The notes beneath the pieces are model-generated. The model was given only the letters and a program-made list of their open reading frames with translations, ran no database searches and was not told the origin of the DNA. Of a stretch of DNA of 60,000 nucleotides, positions 28,332 to 40,300 are shown piece by piece. Where the stretch lies: contig NC_088308.1 in NCBI RefSeq assembly GCF_910592395.1, positions 5,024,001 to 5,084,000 on the forward strand, in the 5' to 3' direction. This DNA comes from Lineus longissimus. Taxonomy: Eukaryota > Nemertea > Pilidiophora > Heteronemertea > Lineidae. The position numbers and the translations under genes were made by a program. Position 1 is the first letter of the stretch. The number at the start of each line of letters is the position of its first letter.

Positions 28332-31300
28332 TTAGTTTTCCACGGCTTGCTCGTTGAGGGTCAGCTCCTCAAGTTTTTTCTCTGGGGGGTCCTCAGATAC
28401 GGGGCCGTTATGTTCATTGTTCTGAAAGACCGAAAGAAAACATTGGTTTAGTAAAATAATATAATAGAACCGATCTCTGAGTCTTACTTTATTTATGTTG
28501 TCACATTATCCCCTGAACACTTCTAGAGAAGTTTCAGTGGTTTACAACACGAAAATAGAAGGAAAAAAACAGAAAACAATGTGCCTGAAAAAAGAAATAG
28601 ATTAATTTGGATGTCTTGCCCCCCCCCCAAATTCAGCAGATCTTATACCAGTTAGCAAATTGACTTTCTCCACATTCTTCTTTATCACCAACGGAAATGT
28701 TTTAACAATAAACCAAAACTGATTAGTTAATTTTCCCATTTCAAAGCCAAGGTTCCAAAAGCAATATACAGCAAAACCCAAAATGTGGCACTTTACTCTG
28801 AGACACCCTGTACGCGTCCAATGTAAATCAACCTGAAATGAACCTCGTCCCAGAAGATGAGGCTGAGCCATGCCAAACAATCCTGCACTGACATCCCCTT
28901 GTTTGTCAATAGGACGGGCGACTGAAGCGCGTACAGATACAGCGACATACAGCACACAACAGTATCCATGCCATGTTGATGATAGTAAGCAAGCAGAAAT
29001 GTTATTATCTTAGATTTTGTGATTTTCTTTCAATTTTGTCATGTTAACCCTTAATCTTCATTATCGAAACTTGTCAGAGTTATAAAACTGGTCACATATT
29101 TCACTCCCCATCGCGTCGGTGCAGACCTCAGCTTTTTTTCAGGTCAGCCTGCGTCTCTGGCTCAAAAGAGAGATAAGGTGTTTCACTGATATAAACAAAA
29201 AAAATATTGACGCTAACGTCTCCTTATATATTCTAGAAATAATTCAGGTCCTACTTTTGTGCCAATAATTGATAAAATGATAATACGTCACCCCGCTATT
29301 AAAAGAGCACCAAAGCAATGCAAGCAAAGCAAACCTTTGAGATCAATTGACGTCTTTGAGACCGTGCATGATAGCAGGGTCCTGCATTTTAGAGGCAACA
29401 AAGAGATAGTAAAAATAAACATGCAAGACATACAAACTGGACTATCTGATATTGACTATTTCTAGACATCATGCAACGGGTGACACAAGCAGAGCAAAAC
29501 AAAAATGATAGAATCTGCAGTAAGGACACACGGGCACTGTGACTTGCAGAAATACTATCAACAGCATGAAAGAAAAGATGGTCAGCCACATCGTGACCAT
29601 AGAAGCTATTGTGGTGAAGGTGTACTCAGGTTGTGGAAATCATACTCATAATATTACTCCTCAGGGGAATGTACCAAGGGTGCAGCACTATCAAAGCCTT
29701 GGGGGATCAAGACTATTTGTGCCTTCTTTGTAAAATAGCCAAGACCACAAACAGTAGAAATCGACACAACCTAAATAGCAGACAGTATCATGCAAAAATC
29801 AAACTTTATACTAACTGAAACAAAATATCTGGAAATCTTGGGACATTATTCACAGATGTACTCAGCATTTACAGTAGCTAGAACACAGATTTTGAACACT
29901 GTACATGACTACATGAATTAGGTTTGCTTGTGACTACATAGGTTCTGAGGAATCTAAGGTGCAGTGCTAGTGAGGTTAGACTGATTTATAGCTGTGAGCA
30001 ATGTGTTGGTGGGAAGGGGATGCCAGTTAGTCGAGGGTCTGGGAAATATCAGCACGAGGGGTCAGCTACCAGAACTAAACACTATGGAGATGACTGGTGA
30101 ATGAACTTGGTGACTGAATGATTTGTCAAGTGGCCGATTTTGTAATTCCTGCCGAAGCAACTAACATGTATTGTTATTAATTGAATTCCTAAAGTTAGTT
30201 GAATTATGATCTGGTCACCTGTTACTACCAACATCTTTAGTCTCAAAGTTATTGCTGTGGATCTAAGGGCATTTGAACCTTTATAGCATCACCCAAGTGT
30301 TTGACTGTTTATTGCGTTACTGATAGCATATTTCGAGTGATATTTCCCGACGCTGCGACGTCCAGATTGTTGTCATGGTAACCTCACCTCCAGGTGCTCC
30401 AGCTTTTCCTTCAGGGCATCTTCATCACTTTTGATGGTGTAAGATGTGGTGTTGGAGGAATATTGCGATGTCGCTTCGGGAGTGGGATTATCTAAGAAAT
30501 GAAGAATTACGAGACGGGGCGGTCAAGACAGGCTGCTACTGGGGTTACCTGTGTTATACTTCTACGAGTAGGTTGAAGGGATGTGGTTAGTACGATGAGA
30601 AGATTCTGGCAACTCTCCAACCGCGTAGCTTTCTTCAAACCTCCACTTACTCTCTCTATCACAAGAAGACATACCAAAACTGGGAGTCGAACCCACAACC
30701 CTAGACATGCGAAAGGTGGCAGACAATGATGTTAATTGCAAACATCAGTCTTACCATTGGAACAACCCAAACAATTATTCAAGTCAACATTGCATTTCAT
30801 TTTTAAAAAAAAATCAAAATGTGCCTATAGTGGCTTAGATTTCGTCTCAATCGCTGATGAAAATAAGTGTTTTTACAGTATATTTTGAAAGGAATGAAGC
30901 GAGACCATGAAATTAGGGCATATCAATTCCTGCAGCAACAAGGTAACCACGGCAGGGGAGAAAATCAACTCGAACTAAACACGAGACGTGCCAAGCAAGG
31001 AGTCGGAAACAATCTGAAGGCAATTTCATTCATTTCAAAACTTATCCATATCAGTTTCCAAGGACAAAATAAAACCACTGAAAGCTTCCAAATATAGCAC
31101 ATCAACTTTACAAAACAGACCAATGATGCGTGCAAGAGAAGTCACTTTTCCACATTCAGTCCATTCTGTCACAAGCACGTTTCAAAATCGTGATTTTCGA
31201 GGCACTCAATGAAAATAGAACACTGAACAAACAATGCAGATCCCCTACAAATCACTCCCAAATTTTTTATTTCACAACCCCTCTTAACTTTGACATGACA

Positions 31301-34300
31301 TGACATGATTTGGACTATGACACTTCGATCCAGTGACCTTCAGAAAAAAATGTCAGGCCAAAGAAAATGGAACTTCAGAAAATCTTCAGATTGATATGCC
31401 TAAGTAAATACCTGACATGCGTTAGACCTGTTAACCTGTTAACCCAGCCCTCACCAAGATTATCATAGGTGATTAAGATAGGTTGAAGAATGTGTATATC
31501 AGGTCAAACCACTCCACACCAAGTTATCGTATCAATGCACATATTCTCTTGTACAATGACCAAGGTCAGATATGTGATGGCTGAGAAATATTCCAAGACG
31601 ATGAGTCACCCTCTGGTCCTCGAGTCTTGACTAATAAAGAGATTCTTCTTGACAACTATTGCATTGATGTGATGGCGTTAAATGCAAAAAACCTTCCCAT
31701 GTGAAAATGTTTCAGTAGAACAGCCCCTAACCAGCAAAAATAAGCCTCTTAATACAAAGTACAAGAGAATATGTATTAAGTTAACTTTCTATCATTTAGA
31801 ACAATAAAATAGGGAGCTTATTACCTGAACTTTCTTTCACATGGGACTCAGACGTTGTGGTTGTTGACGCAACATGGACCTCCCCGTCGGCACCAGACTT
31901 GATTTCGGTGACCTCTGACGAAGACTTGGTGGTCACTGACGAGGTGAAAGATCGCTCAACAGTAACGGTTGATGAGGACTGTGCCTCGCTACAGAAGAAG
32001 ATAAAGTAGAAAATCATTCAAACGAAACATTTCTCATGAATGGCAACGTTAGGGTGTAATTGTGGCCGATGGTTTTGGCTAGTGGCCTGATGATAGTAAT
32101 AAACTGATTGGCGAAAGATCAAATCATCTCTGGGCACTTAGGTTTGAGTAGCAAACTGCGATACGAAGCTGGGCTATCAATGGTTACATCTGTGACAGTG
32201 TGTGTTCAGTCGATGTGGGCTACCTACCTGCTGGTCATATACTCCTTGACACTATCAATGGTAATATCTGTGGCAGGTGTGTGTTCAACCTGGGAATCAT
32301 CAGCTGTAGAGTGATCAGCCTCGGCACCATCGCCTTCCTCCTTTGTCTTGTCACCTTCGCTGCTACCTTCCTCAACCCTGCAAAAAAATATCAAACTCGG
32401 TGAGACAATATTTTAAGGAACATCTGAGATACACATCAAATCTGGCAAGGTTCCTGTCAAACTTGTCTAAAACGATATCATCAGCAAGTTAGCATTACAT
32501 TCACACAGTGAACCCTACTGCTAAAGCTGTTGTGATGAGTGGAACCAATTTATGCAGCTGAAATGGGTCACACATTGCCATTATCAAGCAGGCTTAGAGA
32601 ATATCTTCATCTTACTTGGTGTCGGTCTTCTCCTCTTCTTTGACCTCTGGTTCTGGCTCTGGGGGCACCGGTCTCATCCCCTCCTTCAGCTCAATGGTGT
32701 AGCATGGCTTTACTGAATGTTTCGCGGTAATCGCAAACCGTACGAACTCGGACGGAGATCCAAGATAGAAACCTTCGCCGAAGTTAGTGAAGATGCAGGA
32801 GTTGATGCCGTGGATGTCGCCCTTCTTGATGCAGTTATGCTTGGTTTGGAAGGAGAGTTGCGGCACGTTGAACAGGGAAACCTCTCCGTGGTTATTCAGT
32901 ATGGCAGCTCCATAAGAAATGTATTCCTCATCTGCAAGGAAGGTGAAATATCATCTCAAGTCATTTGTTTCAGTACAAAGCAGGCATAAACTAAATCCGT
33001 TTTTCTTGTTTCAGTACAAAGCAGGCATAAACTAAATCCGTTTTTCTTCTGCTGGGAGAAAACTTAAGATACTTACAGCAGTATTATGATCTCAAATCAT
33101 TGAACTGTTCAGAAAATCTATAAACCCTAGTGTTATTTTTAAAGACAATTTTTTTTGTCTGTGTAGTTGCCAGATAAATGCCTTGTCGTAAAATTTTTGG
33201 GAAATAATGAAAGTGCAGGACATCTGAGCTATCAGGCTTACCGTTCTTACTCCTAATACTAATGAGGTCTACACGACGGATGCGGCAGCCATCATGTGCA
33301 GTAATCTTCTCCTTCAGCTTTGCCTTCAAGCTTGGAAGGGAGAAGATCTTCATCTGCTCCTCGGAACAGATGAGGAGACAATGCGATCCTGTCATATCGG
33401 GCTGCTTGCTATCTGTGGCATTGGGATGGGCCAGGGGGGTGCCACTCTTGTCGAGAACGCTGATCGATATCACAGGAGCACGATGACGGAGCTTTATTTC
33501 CTTACCTAGAAAATGCCAAGAATCGAAACACTTTGATGAAACTGATAATCATATCTCAATCAGAGAGAAACAGTACACTAAACACTTTCATTCAGGGTAT
33601 TCGATATGTCATAAGTCAAGGATATATTGTAGTGTGCCTCTAATGTTGGGTTCCAATTCAGTTTATTGGCGTAACTCGGTTGTAGCTACTGAGTTCAAAC
33701 ATAGATTTGAGAATCAGAAAATTGATCTGTTTATATCTACTTACAAAGGTCGCATTGCACTGCGTCTGAATCTCTCTTCTCAGCCTCTGGCAGAACTATC
33801 TTGTACACGAATACAATGCCACCATTGGTCCCGGCCCACAGACTTGGGCTGTGTGAAGTGGCTGAAAGAAGATACACGATAATGCTAACATCTCCACAAC
33901 AGAGTATTGATAGTATGCGACTACAGTACCCAATTCTTAGCTCTGTGAATACACGAACTGGGTGAAGTCAGCCTTTGCACCTTTCAGAATGAAACGAACA
34001 CACATGAAGTTCAGACCCAAACAGTCCAATGGTGCAGAAATCTCCAATAGTTTTAAACATTTGAAAGAAACAACAAACGAATCAAAGACAGTTTGAGACA
34101 TCTCGCTCAAATTGGTTTTTGTAGTTAGTCAGCTTCGATATTAAACTGGATTCATCATTAAATTTGATGAAATGACGACATTCCAACAATCGAAAAATAG
34201 CCACCTACCATCTAGAATGAATGTATCTGCAAAATAAAGGGACTTGACAATAGAGTTCATTGAGTCATCCACGCCCCGTGCTTCAACCTGGCGTTCTACT

Positions 34301-37300
34301 GGTTTTTGGTGTTCTGTTGGTGTAGTAACTGGACTGGTTTCTTTTTTGGCGACTGGGGTTGGTTCTGGGGCGGCTGCAGCAGCCTCCTCTCCTCCAGTAG
34401 CTTCTTCCTTCTTTTCCTCTTCTTTCTTCTCCTCTTCTTTCTTCTCCTCACTGGCGGCTGCCTCTTCTTTCGTTTCGGGTTCTTTTTCGCTAAAACGAGA
34501 ACAATACATTGGTCAATCAATCAATCAATCAAGTTAGGTTTCATGGCCTATTGACTCTCTTTTTGGCTATGGAGGGGTCCATTAGCTAAGTTCAACTAGG
34601 AGTCTTGCATGCACTGCAAAGGTGCCAAGAATGAGGAAGCAGGGTGTGGCGATCAAGTAACAAAACTTCCCAAACGTCCTAAGTATCATAAAGTTACTCA
34701 CCCTTCTGCTGGCTTGACCTCAGCTGCAGCACTAGCCTCACTCACTTCCTTTGAGGATTTCTTGGGCGATCCCTTTGGTGATCCCTTCGGTGATTTCTTC
34801 TCGGCTTTGTTACGACGACGGTCCCTCAACCGTCTGATGGAATGACGAAGTGACTGGGTGAATTTCTTGGTTCGCGACAGGTTGGGGTCGCCAGTGTGGT
34901 CTTGTGGGTTGAGAGTACATTTGCTGGTAATTTCTTTCTTCTGGTTATAATCAAATAGAGTGAACCCATGGGCTGTGCCAGCAGCAATTCTGAAAGAAAA
35001 ACAAGAAACATTTGACAATCACTTTCATCATGATCACTGCCTACTGGCAAGTCATGATCCTTCAGATTTATTTGCAAACACAACTTGATTACGATGCATA
35101 TTGGCAATGATTTTAAAGGCTGTGACAGACCGCAGTAACGTTCTATGATATGGTGGACGAGTCTGAAAAACTGATGACAAATTCTTATTTAACGTATACT
35201 CGAAAGTGGTAGGATAAAGAATGGAACTACTTACATCTGCCAGGTAGCATGCATGGTGATGGCTGTGCAGGCGGCTGGTGGCATCATCTGCATGACACAA
35301 GTCGGCTGGAATCCAGCGGGGAATGTTACGTCACCTCCCTGAACGTTCAAAGCTTCATGGCCCTTCCACACAAAGTTGTCGCGGTCATTGACAATATTGG
35401 ATGCGAAGGTCTTGACTTCGTACGTGGATGATTCAGATGCCAAGTTGAGGACGACCACTTGGCCGGCGCTACCGGCAGTGACGAGGGTCTCGGAAACTGC
35501 ATCGAAAGTAATCTTCTGAATGCCTAACCTCGGGTCGTCACTGTAGGGGTCAAAGGTTCCAACCTAAAACAAAAGATAAAATATTTCGAAGGCTTTAATC
35601 AAAGTCAATAGAAACTCATAAGATTCAGATGGTGGGGATTATTTTGACATCACAAGGTGCAAGCTATTAAACCGAGCCAGCCCATGACATCACAACCATG
35701 CACTGGATCTCGTGAGAAGTGATTACTAGTGGTCGTTTCACCCTGTTTAGTATTTCAGCCCTGAAAAGGTAAATGAGTGACTGCGCCCTCTGTTAAACAG
35801 ATTACACACTACTTCATTGATCACCTGGCCAATCTAGACTCGGGCTTGTCGCCGTAAAAATCACCATGATACGTTCAGTCTTGTGTAATCAAATGCTGTC
35901 CGCTCACCTTCCTAAATGGGGGCCACTCCTCATCGCCATCATTGGCAGCATCAGCGGCACCTTCTTCCTTCTCGAATGCATCGGCTGTGCTCAGTTTGTA
36001 CAGGAGCTTGGCATCAGGGGTGGATGCATCCCAGAAACGGATCGTGCCATCTTCATGGCTGCAACAGAGACAAATACCACTACTTATATTTTGTTATTTA
36101 CAATTGACTCAATTACCCAGAAGGTTGGGAGGGATATCCTTTCATGCACAGTGGCACATATATGCTCTATTTACAATAAATTGCTATAAAGTCATCCCTA
36201 GGCCCTGCTCAGTGGCACTAAGTTCAAACTTACCCTGTAAGGAGTAGGTCTCTTGTTGCATTATTTTCACCAGTCTCTTGACCTCCAGTTATTGGCCAAG
36301 CCTAAAATCAAAACAGATCAGCATGTAAATGTTGTAATGGAAAAGGTTGAAAATTTATTTCTTTTGGTATGGTAGTATCAAAAAGATCAAACCAAGAATT
36401 CTGCTGACTAACTGGTGACTAGTAGGGTCATGCTCTGCATTTGGCTATACTGAGAACAGTGAGAAACAAGGTCATGTTGCCATTCCAAGCTTGATTGAAG
36501 GATCTTGTTTGAATCTTTTACCAATACAAAAATCTCTCTTTCTTCCCTTAGGCCATTTGGTTATGAACTTGTCTACACACTTAAGGGTTAATGGTAATAG
36601 CTGACTCGGCATGATATATTAAAGATAGGCCTGATCAGGGTGAAATGCCTATTATGACACACAAGACACAATTTCAAGGAAATTCTACATCCTCTTGAAT
36701 TCCACAAGAGCAAAGGTTTAAATTGATTACATAACACTTCTCTATATATGAGCTCAACCTTTAGGAAATTGAGTCTCAAGCTCAGTTCTCATGCACTTTT
36801 GCACACTCAAGTATATAACGAGAAAGGCCTTATTACATGGGTATTGAGAGGTGGCAATTGTGAAACAATACCACGACAGGACGTTCATTTAGATTCAGAT
36901 CTAGTCAACAAAGCTGCCACAGAGAATATTTCCCAGTGTGTTCCATTTGTATGAAATAATGAAAATAGGTCCCATGTCCAAAAGTAACTCACCCTAGATG
37001 TGTGCTTGCTAGTCAGGGACTTCCCAGCCTCACTAATCTTATTCAACGTTTCCTCGGCAACGCCGCTGACGTGATGAGCACACGTGATGGCAGACGAGTG
37101 CATGCTGGATAGGTACGGCAGCTGAAACGTAGGCCAACCCTCGGCAGACAGGTCAATAACAATCATCTCCTCTTCGGCGATGATCACCAGGGTGTGCGGG
37201 TTGCAAACATCTGGAAAAGATATGATCATGGCAGAACCAGAAAATGCCGCGCACCATATACATCATTCTAGAATGTGCTTTTACTGGAACCTACCACTAC

Positions 37301-40300
37301 ATCATCATGACATAAGGCACAATTTCGTCTTCGATTTTGGAGTCAAATTTGCAAAGATTTGTCCTTAATAGAGAGATTCTACTGTATGTTAATATGGTAG
37401 CGGTTGACTTACCTGGTCTCTCATCACCAGTGCCCTGCTCATCAATGGTGATGAAGTCGACGATCTTTGATGTGACATCGAACACGACCTGGTTGACACC
37501 CTGCATGACGGAGACGGTGTGGCGCTCACCGTAACTCGCACGGGGCATCCCACCTGACAGGATGATGAAAGGACCACTGCAAATGAGGAAGGAGAAATTA
37601 CCAACAAAATTAATCTCTTAAAAGCGGTAATGCAAGCATAAAGCTCTAATGTCGGAAAAAGCTCTAATGTACCCAATCTTGTAAGTTGTATGTGAAGCGA
37701 ATTCTTTCAGCAGTTATGAGTAAACGTTCCAAAAAGTATTCTAGATTCATATATTTTCTCCCAACCACAAGAGTCCACAACTGAATTCTTGCTGACACAT
37801 TGTAAATCTTTAAGATCTCTCAAACACACACTTTCAGGTTATACTGCAACCCCACACAGACTGAGCGATTCAATAGACAGACGAAAGAAGTAATTGTCCC
37901 TTTTAATTATGGTACATGATGATGACTACAGATGGGGCCACTTGGATAGCCAAGGGGTGTGGCATGAGCACAAGCAGACAAAGCCGTCTCATCCCGGAAC
38001 AATTGCTACATTAGCACCACATCTGAAACCATTTACATGTATTCACTGTTTGCTGCAAATATTAACTCAGCTCCAGCCAGACACAGGAGATTTGTAATCA
38101 AGACATATTTGCAACACAGCCAATGTTCACACAGCTTTGTCATAAATTTGCTGAGGTGAAATAGGTTGGAAACATATTCTGCAGTGTCTGGCATTTTCAC
38201 CTGTACGGTTGACATTGGGTGATTTGAATAAAGACTAGCAAATGTTTTTGTCTAAAACGCCATGTACATTTACACAAGCCCTTTCTGCACTAAACTGAAA
38301 TAAAAGCATTTGCTGGTCTTAATTCATTTCACCACCAGGTGCTTTGAAATTGTATCGAATATTCTGGGAAAACCCCCTCCCCAGACACCTGCATACAGTG
38401 GCGACTTGTGCTGAATGCTACCTAAAATCCCCTTGCAAAAACTCTTGGATAAGGGCTGGCGTACAGTATGTTCTTTGTCGGTGCTACATTTTTTTGTACC
38501 ATGCAGATTATACAGCACTTGTTGTGCAATCACAAGTGTAGTCAGAAATACGGCTGAATATAAGCTATCACAAGTTTGCATGCCACTGATCACATCGCAG
38601 CAATGGATTCCTGGCTTTAAGTACAAATGCTTACCCCTTGGCGGTCTTCCACAGTATCTTGTTGATGGCTTTGCATGGGAATGGTCCTGCAAAATAGGAA
38701 TGATACAGAACATTTTAATATCTGCTGGTAGAAAGACAGCTCAGCCAATTTATCTAGACATTTTGAGGGACAAGATGACCTCCTGAGCCATTCCGTCAGA
38801 GTGAGGATGGCCAGAGGTCACAAAATGTATCTGTCCTCCTGAAAAATGGATCAATGAAGAATCTCTCTATTCAACTATTGATGGGACAGAGTGAAAACCC
38901 ATTGCAAACCAACTGACATAAAGATCAGGTGTATACATGGTTAAGTACCTTGACATGATTTATTCCATTCCAAAAGATATTCAAAATCTTTTATGTCAAC
39001 ACCACACAGCTTGCAAGCCAACTCATCAATCATATGCAAACTTCAATTACCACTTGCTCACTTCGACAAATTGCTACAGGGGTATTCCCTTGGGGACATT
39101 GTATTTAATTGGGCTGAAATGACTGATAACCCATCCAGCCTGTTCTTTCATGTACAGATTCAATCATCTTTGACTACACATTGGATACTTAATTCTGAAA
39201 CACCTTTGTTAAAAAGTGTCCACAAATCCACTTAATGCTACAGACAAGAATCCAGCAATAAGGACAGACAACTACTTATTTTTTCCAGATTTTGATTAGA
39301 ATTCTGAACACGGCACTTCATAATTGTCATAATTACAATGACTAGACATAAAATCAGATCAACATTTATATATAATATTATTCACATCCCTGGTTAAGTT
39401 CTGCTTGATTACGGCAACACTGACACCTAGGAATAAGCACATCGTTGGATCAATATTGTATGAATGCAATGCAGACATACGGCTTAGGTTTCAGTCCTCA
39501 TTAACAGCATGAATGGCATCCCTGGAGGCTGAGGCCACTCAGTGCATGAACTGATAGAAACCTCGCTACAAGACACAGACATGAAAGCCAGCTTGCAGTT
39601 TAATCATAGACAAAGCTAGTTATGTTTTCGCATGTCATATCGGGTTAAAGCATGAAAAACTCAAGATGCTGATCCCTGGAAGTGCCATATAGGACCTAAC
39701 TCCCCCCTAGCCCTCACCAATAGGGGTGTGGCTCTATCACAGCACCTAAGGCAGCATTATGATATCAGAAAACACATGTAGATGAAAATCCAGGCCAGCA
39801 GCCCCTTCTTCATCCTCCCACCGCAGGCCTTGGACGAAAACACTTCCAATGGATACCGTAATGCAATTGGTGTTCCTCCTAAAGGGCTGTATAAAACATG
39901 ACTATCGATAATATTCTAGAGTTCCACCTCCATTTGTTGATTTATGTAATTAGGAGTCTACAAGGTGATTTGTTATTGCCACGAGCCAGGAATTTTCCAA
40001 CAGGGTGTGCGGTTTTTAAACGGAAAGATCATAGAAACAATGACGGCAATTAAATATTGCATATGTTTTGCTAGAAAACATTTTAATGGTTTTTAACGGG
40101 GTTTGATGATGAATTGATGAAGAGGGGAATATGAATTGAAATCACTGCAAGAAGTATTAAGGTATTCAATCTAATCTAAATTTTCAGGGGGGAGACCAAT
40201 TAACTGATATCAAATGCAGTTGAGCAAGGTGGTCAATAATGTACATTTGGTTAGTGCATCCCTAAAAGAGGGCATTTGTGGGGCCGATGCCTCCCAGCAG

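Noticed and set aside
34244-34554. Plus-strand frames with Ser/Phe/Leu runs
   Set aside because: Antisense shadows of the Lys/Glu-rich l(2)gl exon 34489-34209.
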